The notes beneath the pieces were generated by a model that was not told the origin of the DNA, made no database searches, and worked only from the letters and a program-made list of their open reading frames with translations. DNA of 64,000 nt from Bremerella alba (GTDB taxonomy: Bacteria; Planctomycetota; Planctomycetia; Pirellulales; Pirellulaceae), in NCBI RefSeq assembly GCF_013618625.1, contig NZ_JABRWO010000005.1, positions 124,001 to 188,000 of the forward strand, given 5' to 3'. Positions 54,054 to 63,364 of the stretch are shown piece after piece. Every line of letters begins with the position of its first letter. Within the stretch, counting starts at the first letter, position 1. The position numbers and the translations under genes are program-made.

Positions 54054-54485
54054 CTAACTTGCCGGAACGGCGGAAGCGTCCGAAGCAATGGCTTCCGTCT
54101 CAGGCATCGGCAGCAGAAAGTGCCGCAGCGTTTCCACCGTGCGGGGACCGATTCCCCGGACGCGCTGCAAATCAGAGTGATCGAAAAAAGGTCCCTGCAT
54201 TTCGCGCGACTGAACGATTCGTTTGGCAAGTGTCTCGCCAATGCCCGGCAGTTGAGCGAGTTCCGACCAATCGGCCTGATTCACATCGACCAGGAAGCGA
54301 TATTCAACCGCCGGTGCCTGATCGATGTCGATATAGTCGATCGACCGCATCTTCTGAATGCCGAAGTAAGCTGCTCCGGAAAGTACCGTCATCACCAAAA
54401 TCGACGCAATCACAAGCTGATCGCCGCGGCGCAGGAACCACCGCATAACGATTCGCTCTTCCGATTTTTGACGCCGCTTACCCAT
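54054..54485 (-). CDS. ComEA-like helix-hairpin-helix DNA-binding protein
   Basis: A 143-residue protein with a short basic N-terminus, one membrane helix (about 25-45) and a C-terminal helix-hairpin-helix pair (VDVNQADWSELAQLPGIGET and LQRVRGIGPRTVETLR). This is the layout of ComEA, the periplasmic DNA receptor of natural transformation. The ATG at 54485 has AAGGGG upstream; a longer frame to 54521 is open. Its place between pilus genes supports a role in DNA uptake. Confidence 0.85.
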   Translation of the reverse strand: MGKRRQKSEERIVMRWFLRRGDQLVIASILVMTVLSGAAYFGIQKMRSIDYIDIDQAPAVEYRFLVDVNQADWSELAQLPGIGETLAKRIVQSREMQGPFFDHSDLQRVRGIGPRTVETLRHFLLPMPETEAIASDASAVPAS

Positions 54486-54586
54486 GTCACCCCTTGGTCG
54501 TGAAGCCCCCATTATCGACAATGGAAGCCAGCATGGCGAGTCTTTCCGCTTCGCCCGACGTATCGCCCTTAAAATACAGCAAAATC

Positions 54587-55510
54587 ATGGCCAAGCAGTT
54601 CCATCAAGTCGCCTGGGATGACCTTCTTCAGGATGATTGCCGACAACTTCTCGATCTAGCCGTGCGCGAAGATTTAGGTCGCGAACACGATTGGTCCACG
54701 CTTAGCCTGATTCCAGAATCAGCGACCGGTGAAGTCAGCATCGTGGCCCGTCAGCAAGGCGTACTCGCCGGTAGCCGCATCATCGACCTGATGATCGATG
54801 AGTTGGAGCTCGATATCGAAGTTGTCTATCACCAGGAAGACCGCTCGGCAATGGTGCCCGGCAACAAGCTGATCACGCTTAGCGGCAGCGTGCGCGATCT
54901 GCTTACCACCGAGCGCATCGTCTTGAATTTCCTAGGCCGTCTGGTCGGCATCGCGACATTGACTAGAACGTACGTCGAGCAAGTCGAAGGAACCACGGCC
55001 CAGGTTTACGACACCCGGAAGACCACCCCAGGCTGGCGGCGATTGGAAAAGTACGCCGTGGGGTGCGGCGGCGGAACCAACCATCGCACGGGACTCTACG
55101 AAGCCGTGATGCTTAAAGACAATCACTTGGCTTGGTACACCCAGTTCACCGGCAAGTCGGCTCAACTGGGGGACCTGGTCGGCATTGTGCGGCAATTCTT
55201 GATCGACCAACTGGGCGAGGCAAGCGGCAAACAGCGTATCATCGAAATCGAAGTTGACCGGCTCGAGCAGCTCGAGCAAGTCCTGCCCAGCCAGCCAGAC
55301 ATTGTTCTGTTAGACAACATGGACTGCCAGACGCTTAAATCCGCAGTTCAGCTTCGCAATCAGTTGACTCCCGGCGTCCAACTGGAAGCCTCTGGCGGAG
55401 TCAACCTGCAGACCATCCGCGGAATCGCCGAAACGGGCGTCGAGCGGATCAGCGTCGGGGCATTAACGCACTCGGCCGTGAACGTCGATTTGGGATACGA
55501 CTGGGGCTGA
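54587..55510 (+). CDS. nadC: Nicotinate-nucleotide pyrophosphorylase (carboxylating)
   Basis: A 307-residue enzyme of NAD synthesis that converts quinolinate and PRPP to nicotinate mononucleotide. Signatures are AVREDLGREHDWSTLSLIPE, the RIVLNFLGRLVGIATLTRTY block, 'YDTRKTTPGWRRLEKYAV' with the substrate-binding lysine, CGGGTNHR, LKDNHL and the phosphate-binding EASGGVNLQTIRGIAETGV. The ATG at 54587 gives the family length; an in-frame GTG/ATG region upstream is ignored. It is divergent from comEA. Confidence 0.96.
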   Translation: MAKQFHQVAWDDLLQDDCRQLLDLAVREDLGREHDWSTLSLIPESATGEVSIVARQQGVLAGSRIIDLMIDELELDIEVVYHQEDRSAMVPGNKLITLSGSVRDLLTTERIVLNFLGRLVGIATLTRTYVEQVEGTTAQVYDTRKTTPGWRRLEKYAVGCGGGTNHRTGLYEAVMLKDNHLAWYTQFTGKSAQLGDLVGIVRQFLIDQLGEASGKQRIIEIEVDRLEQLEQVLPSQPDIVLLDNMDCQTLKSAVQLRNQLTPGVQLEASGGVNLQTIRGIAETGVERISVGALTHSAVNVDLGYDWG

Positions 55511-55520
55511 TAGCCCGGTT

Positions 55521-55580
55521 CATGTTGCGTTTTGGCAACATGCCCCCCATTCGGCAGACGCCTTTTTCGATTATCTGCCG
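55521..55580 (+). terminator. Tandem hairpins after nadC
   Basis: CATGTTGC (55521-55528) pairs with GCAACATG (55535-55542), and CGGCAGA (55552-55558) pairs with TCTGCCG (55574-55580). There is no strong T-run, so termination may be Rho-assisted. Confidence 0.45.
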
Positions 55581-55695
55581 CAACTCATCACGCCGAAATT
55601 GACCAATACGCGGGCAAACCTAAGTTTCAGACGGACCCTCAGGCACACGTTGTCGCCTGATTTCCTTGACGCAAGCGTCCCTGAAACTTGTAAAC

Positions 55696-56307
55696 ATGCC
55701 CACTATCTCAACCCCCAGCCGCCCCCGCTTTGGCTTCTCGCTGATGGAAGCTGTCGTCGCGATGTCTATCGTGGCGTTCGCCAGTAGTGTGCTGCTGCTT
55801 GGGGTCGAAGCGACCTTAGAGTCGGTTGAAGAGCAGGAAGAGACCACCATTGCCGATGGCATAGCGCGGCAAATGCTCGACGAGATTCAAGGCCACAATT
55901 GGGTTGATTCTGTTGTACGAGATCACCCTTATCAGACAACGCTCGCGCCTTCACCAGACGAATTGCTCGGGCCGGGCAGGTCGCAGTTCGACGACACCGA
56001 CGACTACAACGATTACAGCGCAACACCCCCGGTGCATATCGGCGGCGAGGCACTCTCAGCGACCGATTCAACGGGAGATACATTACCGGAAGCATTCCGC
56101 CCTCGTAGCGGCTTCTTGGACAATTGGCGGATATCGGTTGAGGTCGCTTATCTAAGCGAAAATGACCACTCGGTTCAGGTGGCCGACCACGCTCCCACAA
56201 ATTATCGCGTCCTGATTTGCCGCGTCTATCGACGTAATCGAGACAACTCTTGGCGAGAAGTCGTCGAACGAGAACGAGTCATTTCATACATTCCTGCTCA
56301 TGGTTAA
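55696..56307 (+). CDS. Prepilin-type protein (minor pseudopilin, GspI/PilV-like)
   Basis: A 203-residue protein with a prepilin motif after a basic leader: RPRFGFSLMEAVVAMSIVAF, with Gly before Phe and Glu5 of the mature form. After the helix the C-terminal part (about 60-203) is acidic and beta-rich. It resembles minor pseudopilins that cap or prime the pilus. The start is ATG 55696; a TTG at 55666 would add ten residues. It overlaps the next gene by eight bases and starts the second pilus operon. Confidence 0.85.
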   Translation: MPTISTPSRPRFGFSLMEAVVAMSIVAFASSVLLLGVEATLESVEEQEETTIADGIARQMLDEIQGHNWVDSVVRDHPYQTTLAPSPDELLGPGRSQFDDTDDYNDYSATPPVHIGGEALSATDSTGDTLPEAFRPRSGFLDNWRISVEVAYLSENDHSVQVADHAPTNYRVLICRVYRRNRDNSWREVVERERVISYIPAHG

Positions 56308-57091
56308 CCGTATCAAAAATTCGAAACGAGGCCTTTCATTAGCCGAACTCCTGGTTGCCAGCGCGGTGATGGGTATCATCTGCCTGTCCTTCGGCACGCT
56401 CGCCATGTCCGTGCAGATGGCCAACGAGTATTCGCAGGAAAAGAACCTCATCGGACAACACGCGAGGGTTATCTTGCAGCGGGTCGAGCGTACGATGCAA
56501 GTAGCCCACGCCACCGAAGCTTTCCCGGGTATCTTGCCGATCACCTATTACTACTCAAGCTACGACTTTCCCCAGGCGATCGCCGTTTGGGAGCCTGATG
56601 GCACGCCGCTGGCAACTTACCCTCGGGTCGACGAGTTGGTCGTCTTTGCGGTCGATCCCGACAACGCCAATCGGTTCCTGGAAATTCGCAACGCGAGCGA
56701 TACACGCACGGCGCCTGGTCTTAGCGACGAAGCCTCTTGGCGCACACTCGTTGCGGACCTGATCGATAGTTCCGACAGCGACATTATCGAAATTAGCGAA
56801 TTGGTCCGAGCCGGAAAAGCTGGTTCGAATTATTACAGTACGCTTCGATTTCAAACCCGCGTGGTCCCCAGCGACGCCGACATTGCCGCTGCCCGAGCTG
56901 GCTCAGTCGATTGGGAAGACTTGAACTGGGCGACCAGCATCTATTCATCCAAAGCAGGCATCCGCCAGGTATGGTGTCATTTCGAATGGCAATTGGTACC
57001 CAGCACTAGCATTGATGAGCATAGTGGCCTTCGCGAACAATCGGTTCCGTTCTTCGGTTCCTCGGCCATCTACTATCAGGTGACGAAATAG
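56300..57091 (+). CDS. Prepilin-type protein (minor pseudopilin, GspJ/PilW-like)
   Basis: A 263-residue pseudopilin. The leader ends KRGLSLAELLVASAVMGIIC, a class III signal with Gly and Glu5. The long helix is followed by a mixed beta domain up to residue 263. Size and order after the GspI-like gene fit a GspJ/PilW-like minor pseudopilin. The ATG lies eight bases inside the end of the upstream gene, so translation is coupled. The next gene begins two bases after its stop. Confidence 0.82.
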   Translation: MVNRIKNSKRGLSLAELLVASAVMGIICLSFGTLAMSVQMANEYSQEKNLIGQHARVILQRVERTMQVAHATEAFPGILPITYYYSSYDFPQAIAVWEPDGTPLATYPRVDELVVFAVDPDNANRFLEIRNASDTRTAPGLSDEASWRTLVADLIDSSDSDIIEISELVRAGKAGSNYYSTLRFQTRVVPSDADIAAARAGSVDWEDLNWATSIYSSKAGIRQVWCHFEWQLVPSTSIDEHSGLREQSVPFFGSSAIYYQVTK

Positions 57092-57093
57092 CC

Positions 57094-59295
57094 ATGGACA
57101 TTCATTCGAATCGCCACCGCCGCGAAGGCTTTGCCGTTGTGATTGTTCTGGCGTTATTGTCAGTGACGCTGGCATTGTCGTATTCGATGATGCGTGTGCA
57201 ATCGACAACCAGTCAGATCCAACAGAATATGAGCCGTCAAGCCGAAGCTCGACAAGCGGCCATTTCGGGCATTTCCGCCGGCGTGCGTGAAATGTACGAG
57301 AGCGACTGGGACGGTATCGATTCAATACTGCAAATGGATCTGGGGTCCAATCGTTCTTATCAGGTAAGTTACCAGTCAGGTGACGCCTGGCTGGAATCCG
57401 ACGATCCTTACTACTCGGAAAAGCCTTTTCGCGTGACGGTTGTCTCGACGGGATACGCGTTTGATTCGACCAACCCCACGGTGCGGTCTCAGTATAAGAT
57501 TCGCGCTGTGGTGCAGCTTGTACGGCGTAAGTTCCAGTCCAATCCCAGCAGCTATGCGGCCGCTGCGGGACATTCGATGTACAGCTTTGGGACCGGCACT
57601 AACACGCTTGAAGCGCCCAACCAGGTTCATGGCAATACATTCATCAATGGCAAGCTCGATCTTTGCGAAGACTGGCAAAAGACCAATCGACCTTTCCACG
57701 GATTGATCGATGAAATCGTCATTTACGACCGAGACATGGGCGGCTTTGAACTTTTGTTGATTGGACTCGTTGGCAATCTAACCAACTCGTCGCTGGCGAG
57801 TGCCCTCTCGACGACAGGTATTCGGCATTGGTGGCGGTTCAACGAATCAGATTCCATGGCGACTATTGCGGCCGACTCGGCTGGTTCACGAAACGGAACT
57901 TACATGGGTGGTGTCTATCCCGGAATCGATGTCGGTGGTGGCAACAAAGCCGTTTACCTAGATGGCGTGTCCGGCCGCGTTGAATTGGGAAACATGTCGC
58001 TACCCAACCCCTACAACTTCACGATCATGGCCTGGGTCATGCCGATGACGTTGACCGGCAATAACGAAGATGGGCGTATTTTTTCCAAAGCTACGCATAC
58101 CGACTCCTATGCCCATCAATGGATGCTTAGCACGACAAGAAGTGGCGGAAATTCCTATCCGAGAGTTCGCCTGAAGACCTCTAGCAATTTCTACGAAAAG
58201 ATCCCCAACAGTGGATCTTTGTCAACCAATTCGTGGACTTTGTTAACCCTGACGTTCAACTCTAGCAGCGACCAGATGAAGTTGTATGTCAATGGAAGTC
58301 TGAGAGATTCATGGACGGCGCATGGTATTCCCCAATCTTCTACCGACATCTTGGCCTGGATTGGCGACAACCCTCCTGGTTCGGCCCGATCACGTTACTT
58401 GGAGGCCACCCGAAGCCTGGCCGATGCCGGCCTAGGCGACTATCGCCCGCTTGGTGGGGATGTCACGCTTTCCAGTGATCGCAATGATTTGAGCACCGCT
58501 CTCAGCGTTAGTCGCCAGTTGGGGTGCAACCTTAACCATCAGTCGACATCCGCCAATTCCATAAGCAGTTCCACCATTAGCGGATCGACCTACCGACTTT
58601 ATCCTGGCGGCAAAGAGTACACCATTCCCCAGGTCAGTTCGACGGTTCACTATCAGACGCTAGAACCAGATATCGACACCAACCCCTTGGGAATCTTTCG
58701 CTGTACCGGTACCGTCTCGATAGCAAACCAAGCCACCATTCGCGGAACGTTGATTGCCCAGACCTCTGGTAGCGATATTCGCGTGAACGGAAACGAGGTT
58801 AATATCACCGGCGTCAACTTACCGGCACTCGACGGCGATTCGACGCTCTATCAGTTGCCTGCTCTCGTTGCGGCGGATGACATCCAGGCCAGCTACGATG
58901 TCAACGCAACCATCCAAGGCGCGATTGCGGCACTCGGAGACCTTGAAATCGAAAACCTGTACGACGACTCAACCTTCGAGCTTACCGGCCAGGCATACGT
59001 AGACGAATTCAAACTGCATGCTCGGAGCGACTGGGCATCGGTGGCCGCCTATTCTTCGCATTTCCTAACCAATTTTACGAATAACATGGGACACGCTAAC
59101 ACGTCGGCCAACTTCGCTAGTTGGCTCAACGATACAAGCAGCGCGAAATTTGAGAATAACGTTAAAATCGATCTGCCTGAGACGCCTCCTACTTACCAAT
59201 GGTTGGACCTGAGCCAACCGGTGTATCAAAAGGGAGACAGCGATACAGGCCTCGTTTGGGAACTCGTCCGTTGGAAGGACGACGGCGGCATTTGA
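57094..59295 (+). CDS. PilX-like pseudopilin-type protein with inserted LamG-like domain
   Basis: A 733-residue protein. It begins with a membrane helix (about 13-32, GFAVVIVLALLSVTLALSYS) and a PilX-like helical stretch. Residues 201-430 form a concanavalin-like LamG domain in unusual order: the GLIDEIVIYDRDM strand that normally ends such domains comes first (203-215), and WWRFNESD (246-253), AVYLDGVSGRVELG and KLYVNGSLRDSW follow. The C-terminal 300 residues are beta-rich with repeated short segments, partly like a beta-helix. It may be an adhesive tip or surface subunit. It lies in the operon between minor pseudopilin genes. Confidence 0.78.
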   Translation: MDIHSNRHRREGFAVVIVLALLSVTLALSYSMMRVQSTTSQIQQNMSRQAEARQAAISGISAGVREMYESDWDGIDSILQMDLGSNRSYQVSYQSGDAWLESDDPYYSEKPFRVTVVSTGYAFDSTNPTVRSQYKIRAVVQLVRRKFQSNPSSYAAAAGHSMYSFGTGTNTLEAPNQVHGNTFINGKLDLCEDWQKTNRPFHGLIDEIVIYDRDMGGFELLLIGLVGNLTNSSLASALSTTGIRHWWRFNESDSMATIAADSAGSRNGTYMGGVYPGIDVGGGNKAVYLDGVSGRVELGNMSLPNPYNFTIMAWVMPMTLTGNNEDGRIFSKATHTDSYAHQWMLSTTRSGGNSYPRVRLKTSSNFYEKIPNSGSLSTNSWTLLTLTFNSSSDQMKLYVNGSLRDSWTAHGIPQSSTDILAWIGDNPPGSARSRYLEATRSLADAGLGDYRPLGGDVTLSSDRNDLSTALSVSRQLGCNLNHQSTSANSISSSTISGSTYRLYPGGKEYTIPQVSSTVHYQTLEPDIDTNPLGIFRCTGTVSIANQATIRGTLIAQTSGSDIRVNGNEVNITGVNLPALDGDSTLYQLPALVAADDIQASYDVNATIQGAIAALGDLEIENLYDDSTFELTGQAYVDEFKLHARSDWASVAAYSSHFLTNFTNNMGHANTSANFASWLNDTSSAKFENNVKIDLPETPPTYQWLDLSQPVYQKGDSDTGLVWELVRWKDDGGI

Positions 59296-59314
59296 TCAAT
59301 TTAGGAACTTGACC

Positions 59315-59557
59315 ATGAACGACTCACAAAAACGCTGGCAACTACTGGTAATCGTTAACGTCATCTGCCTGGCAGGTGGATGGTGGTATTCGCAAGGTTA
59401 CGCGGCTCCGCCGGAAACGAAGCAGCCGTTTGCAAATTCGGTGCAGCAGCGGGAAACCATGATTCGCCTTTTGCAGGAATCGAATCAACTGATCCGCGAA
59501 CAAAACCAATTGCTCAAGTCGGGCAAATTGAAAGTCCAAGTCACGCAGTCCCGGTAA
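59315..59557 (+). CDS. Small membrane-anchored protein
   Basis: An 80-residue protein with one membrane helix (about 9-27) and a periplasmic coiled-coil segment (RETMIRLLQESNQLIREQNQ). AGGA lies 8 bases before the ATG at 59315. It sits between the PilX-like gene and a pseudopilin gene in the pilus operon and is likely part of that machine. I do not recognise a family. Confidence 0.68.
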   Translation: MNDSQKRWQLLVIVNVICLAGGWWYSQGYAAPPETKQPFANSVQQRETMIRLLQESNQLIREQNQLLKSGKLKVQVTQSR

Positions 59558-59561
59558 ATCC

Positions 59562-60191
59562 ATGCTCGGTAATACGCCCCATCGTTCGACCACAAGCTCG
59601 CGTCCCACTCGACCGCGTCGGGGGCTTTCGCTTGTCGAGATCTTGATCATGGTCGCCATCTTAGGGATCCTGGCCGCCACGGTCATTCCTCAGTTTGGTG
59701 CGACAGCGCCCGATCAAGTACGTGGTGCAGCTCAGATCGTCGCAGCCGATATCGACTATGCGCGATCGCTTGCCATTTCCAATAATTCAACGTATCTGAT
59801 CACGTATCAGAAAGTTCGAAATGGATACGTACTGACACATTCTGGCTCGAACACCTCGCTCGATGACCTGCCTGACAATCCGTTTCGCAAACCTTCCGAC
59901 GACTCGCAGTCGTTGATCGTTATGCTTTCGGATTTCCCTCATGTCGGATCGGGCGCCAAGATCGCTGCAATCGTTACAGACGAACCAGCTCCTCAAGAGG
60001 TCACTTCGATTGAGTTCGACACGCTCGGCCAGACCACGCGAAAGCAACCTACAATTATTTGGCTTTCCTCCCAGGCTGGGGCGGAGGATATCTTCTTACC
60101 AATCGAAATCAATCCGGTTACCGGACTGGCAACCATTGGCGAGATCACCACTGCGGCCCCAATTATTTCCAGCGTAAACGCCTCGACCTGA
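59562..60191 (+). CDS. Prepilin-type protein (GspH/FimT-like)
   Basis: A 209-residue pseudopilin. The leader of 21 residues is basic and ends RRGLSLVEILIMVAILGILA, with Glu5 retained. The C-terminal part (about 50-209) has the strands of GspH/FimT-like minor pilins (DIDYARSLAISNNSTYLITY). It starts four bases after the previous stop. Together with the two earlier pseudopilin genes it gives the minor pilin set of the system. Confidence 0.85.
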   Translation: MLGNTPHRSTTSSRPTRPRRGLSLVEILIMVAILGILAATVIPQFGATAPDQVRGAAQIVAADIDYARSLAISNNSTYLITYQKVRNGYVLTHSGSNTSLDDLPDNPFRKPSDDSQSLIVMLSDFPHVGSGAKIAAIVTDEPAPQEVTSIEFDTLGQTTRKQPTIIWLSSQAGAEDIFLPIEINPVTGLATIGEITTAAPIISSVNAST

Positions 60192-60256
60192 TCTAACGCG
60201 TACCGAATCGAGTCGGCCGCGTCAGTAGCGAGGCTTCCGGCTTCCAAACGGCTACC

Positions 60257-61324
60257 ATGATTCGGCTTCCCTTAGCTCGTTCCAATCCAATCGGCATCGA
60301 TATCGGTTCGAAATCGATCAAGATGGTCCAGTTTGCCAAGGGTTATGAGTCGATCCAAGAAGCGACCTCGATCGACCTTCCCGAGGGCATCTCTCCCGAG
60401 AAGGACTTCGACGCGTACCTGGAATCGTTGAGTCAAACACTGCAGCGTGCTCGAGTGGGCCGCAATTTCCGCGGTCACGACGCGATCATCTGCATCCACC
60501 AGCGTGATTTGTTCCTTCACAATATTCGTGTAGGCAAGAACGATTCGAAAGCGCTATCGAACCTCGTTCATCAGGAAGCGGCAGACCGCATTCCCTATTC
60601 TATGCTCGACGCGGAAATTCGCTTTGTCGAGTCCGAAGACATTCGTCAGGGCGAGCAGATCCTGCGTGAAGTGATCATCATGGCCTGCTTCCGCCCCCGA
60701 CTCGAAGCTTTGCTGGAAACCTGCGAAAAAAGCGGCTTCCGTCCGGTTTCCGTCGATGTCGAACCGATGGCCATCCTGCGATCGTTCACCACTCAGTATC
60801 GACGCGAAGCGGACCAAGACGATCGCGTCATCTATGTTCACGTCGGCTATACCAACACATTGGTAATCATCGCCCAAGGCATGCAAGCCTTGTTCGTAAA
60901 ATACATTGATGTCGGCGGACGGCACTTCGACGAGGCCGTCGCTCGGCAACTCGATATGAGCTTGTCCGATGCTATCAACCTGCGGAAACACAACTCGGAT
61001 CGTCGCCGGATGCAGCAGACGCCTGAGGTCGAGCGGAGTGTCATCAACGGCATGCGTGATGAACTCGAGCGATTGCAAAACGAACTCGCCATGTGCATTC
61101 GTTACCATAGCGTGACCTTTCGCGGCAAACCCCTGGTACGCATGGTCCTCTCAGGCGGGGAGGCCACCGAATCGCTCCGAACCGAATTACAGCGAGTCGC
61201 CGGCATTGAAACTGAACTAGGCGATCCACTACGAATTTACGAATCAACACAGAACTTCGGACGACGCTCTCAATGGGATGTCGCCGCTGGGCTGGCTGCC
61301 CGGCAGTTGGGAGGATCGAAATGA
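60257..61324 (+). CDS. pilM: Type IV pilus assembly ATPase-like protein PilM
   Basis: A 355-residue actin-fold cytoplasmic protein. Its nucleotide-binding signatures are IGIDIGSKSIKMVQFAKG at the N-terminus, the VIYVHVGYTNTLVIIAQG block, 'YIDVGGRHFDEAVARQL' and LSGGEATE near the C-terminus. PilM binds the N-terminus of PilN and links the motor to the inner-membrane complex. It is followed by pilN with a four-base overlap, the standard gene order. Confidence 0.93.
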   Translation: MIRLPLARSNPIGIDIGSKSIKMVQFAKGYESIQEATSIDLPEGISPEKDFDAYLESLSQTLQRARVGRNFRGHDAIICIHQRDLFLHNIRVGKNDSKALSNLVHQEAADRIPYSMLDAEIRFVESEDIRQGEQILREVIIMACFRPRLEALLETCEKSGFRPVSVDVEPMAILRSFTTQYRREADQDDRVIYVHVGYTNTLVIIAQGMQALFVKYIDVGGRHFDEAVARQLDMSLSDAINLRKHNSDRRRMQQTPEVERSVINGMRDELERLQNELAMCIRYHSVTFRGKPLVRMVLSGGEATESLRTELQRVAGIETELGDPLRIYESTQNFGRRSQWDVAAGLAARQLGGSK

Positions 61325-62052
61325 CTTCCGACGAAATTGAATTCTTGCCAAAGAAGTATCGCGAAAAACAGAAGAGCCACAACTTTCAGGTCTCGCGTCT
61401 GCTGTTGATCGTCGTCATTGTCGCGGGGATGTCCTCGGTACTTTTGTACCAACTGGCTTCGCTGCATTCGGTGAAACGACAGGTTGCGGCGTTAGATGAC
61501 CAGCACGAAAAAGTTGTGCAGCTAATGCAAGAGGTCGATCAACGACGGGGTGAAGTTGTCGTCAAACGGCATCATGCCAAGCTGCTTACCTTCCTCGACC
61601 ACCCTTTCCCGAAGTCGCAGATCATCGCGGCGATTGCTAATCCGTTGCCTACCGAGATAGCGATCACGCGGGTGCAAGTCACTGTCGAACAGGTAGCCAG
61701 TACCAACGCGAAACCTCCCTCGGAAAAGGGCAAAAAGGCACCCCAAGGTCATCCGATGGAGTTGGACCTCAAGCAGTTAATCGACGAAGTGAAAGCGCAT
61801 CGCTGCACGGTTGAAGTGGAAGGGACCACCGACGACACCTCATGCTTATACACCTTTCTCGCTTCACTTCATCAAGCCGAGATTATTGAATCGGCGAAGA
61901 TCGAGTCGATTGATCCCCACCAAAAAACCGACGGCAGCGAGTTCTCGAATTTCACCGCTCATGTCAAAGTCAAGCGTGGCTACCTGACACACTTCGAAGC
62001 ATTAATGGGACGAACGATCGAGACCGCACCCGTCCAGGAGGGCATTCGATGA
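61321..62052 (+). CDS. pilN: PilN-like inner membrane assembly protein
   Basis: A 243-residue protein. The short N-terminal cytosolic part (SDEIEFLPKKYREKQ) carries the pattern that PilM binds, then one membrane helix (about 26-48), a coiled coil (about 50-90) and a ferredoxin-like periplasmic domain. The ATG at 61321 overlaps the pilM stop as ATGA and GGGAGGA lies just upstream, so it is preferred to a start at 61273. It overlaps the next gene by four bases. Confidence 0.85.
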   Translation: MTSDEIEFLPKKYREKQKSHNFQVSRLLLIVVIVAGMSSVLLYQLASLHSVKRQVAALDDQHEKVVQLMQEVDQRRGEVVVKRHHAKLLTFLDHPFPKSQIIAAIANPLPTEIAITRVQVTVEQVASTNAKPPSEKGKKAPQGHPMELDLKQLIDEVKAHRCTVEVEGTTDDTSCLYTFLASLHQAEIIESAKIESIDPHQKTDGSEFSNFTAHVKVKRGYLTHFEALMGRTIETAPVQEGIR

Positions 62053-62597
62053 AGTTCCAGTTATCTAAGAACTCGACACCGATTCTGCTGGCAGGGCTAG
62101 GCTTGCTCGTGGCGTTTGCCATGTTGGTCTACCTGCCGCTTAGCCGGAGCATTGCCGCAGCCCATGATTCCCTCGAGCTCAAGCAGTCTCTCGTCGATCA
62201 GGAAGACTCGCTGCTAGCACAGCTCGAGCGTCACGACCAAGAGCTGGGCGACGTCAACGCCTACACCCAAGCTTGGGAAGAAGTACCCAATGCAAACTTT
62301 TATCTCAGCCAGATGCTGGGCGAAATTTCGCAGCATGCGAAACAAGCTGGCACCGATGCACTTCGCTTGGAACCAGGCCAATCGACCGACATGCAAGCAG
62401 TGCAGCGGATCCCGGTACGCCTGGGATGCACGGGGACTTTTCAAGAGATTCACGAGCTGATCGGCCGGATCGAGCAGCTCCCTTATAAGATCTGGCTCCG
62501 CCGAGTTGAGCTAGCACCCAGGAACGAACAACTGCGCGACCTTGCCTGTGAGATGGAATTTGAGGCTTTTATCGTCTCGGTAAAGAATTCGCATTAG
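62049..62597 (+). CDS. pilO: PilO-like inner membrane assembly protein
   Basis: A 182-residue protein with one membrane helix (about 11-32), a coiled-coil stretch (about 36-72) and a compact periplasmic domain (RIPVRLGCTGTFQEIHELIG, then YKIWLRRVEL), the layout of PilO. It pairs with PilN in the inner-membrane ring. The ATG overlaps the pilN stop by four bases. Sequence similarity to well-studied PilO proteins is low, so the name rests mostly on position and layout. Confidence 0.85.
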   Translation: MKFQLSKNSTPILLAGLGLLVAFAMLVYLPLSRSIAAAHDSLELKQSLVDQEDSLLAQLERHDQELGDVNAYTQAWEEVPNANFYLSQMLGEISQHAKQAGTDALRLEPGQSTDMQAVQRIPVRLGCTGTFQEIHELIGRIEQLPYKIWLRRVELAPRNEQLRDLACEMEFEAFIVSVKNSH

Positions 62598-62658
62598 GAA
62601 GACTATTCCGTATTCCGATAAGACGAAAGAAGAGATGCGCTAGTGTCTCATCCCAACC

Positions 62659-63339
62659 GTGAACATACAAAAAACAACCAATCAACTGACGAAAGAAATC
62701 AAACGGAATCCGGCTAAGGCAGCGATTCTGGGTGGTTTACTTTTGGTCGCCATCTGGTTCTGGTACCCCCTCGTGCAGAAATGGTTTGGGGGCAAGTCCC
62801 GTCCTGTGGCGAGCCAATCGGCGGAACACGACTTGGTAATACCTCAGGCCACACAGCTTCCCACCCCGGAAGTGCCTGCGATCGCCGAGAGTGTCCCAGC
62901 CGTCATAAAGGATTGGCGGTCGATCGCCCAGCAGATTAGCGACGACCCTTGGATGAATAAGGGAACCTTACGTCAAAGCGACTTTGATCCGTTTTACCCG
63001 GAACAACCACCAGAAACAGTCCTGACGGCAACCAATACTACGTCCGATTCGACTCCTAGCCTTGACGTTCCGCCGGAAACCGCAGGCCTGGTGGTCAGTT
63101 CCGTGATCGTTGGGGGCCGAGTCACCATTGCCCGAGTTAATAATCAAAACTATCGTGTCGGCGACACCATTCGCGTCAGCGATGCCAATATCCGATACAC
63201 GCTCGTCGAAGTGCATTCATGGGGCGTCTTGCTGAAAGGAACTCAGCGAGTCCACGAACTGCCTATCGACGACCCCCCGTTGAAGCCCAATCAAAGGTTG
63301 GTCCTCCGCAACGGACACTTGATTTCCCCCGAGAACTGA
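62659..63339 (+). CDS. PilP-like periplasmic/inner membrane protein
   Basis: A 226-residue protein with one membrane helix (about 22-40), a long polar linker, and a beta domain (about 130-226: VVSSVIVGGRVTIARVNNQN, YRVGDTIRVSDANIRYTLVE). This fits a PilP/GspC-type protein that connects the inner-membrane complex to the secretin. The start is GTG at 62659. It sits between pilO and the secretin gene, exactly where pilP is expected, although the sequence is divergent. Confidence 0.72.
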   Translation: MNIQKTTNQLTKEIKRNPAKAAILGGLLLVAIWFWYPLVQKWFGGKSRPVASQSAEHDLVIPQATQLPTPEVPAIAESVPAVIKDWRSIAQQISDDPWMNKGTLRQSDFDPFYPEQPPETVLTATNTTSDSTPSLDVPPETAGLVVSSVIVGGRVTIARVNNQNYRVGDTIRVSDANIRYTLVEVHSWGVLLKGTQRVHELPIDDPPLKPNQRLVLRNGHLISPEN

Positions 63340-63364
63340 GATCCTCAATCGACATGGAAGTCGA

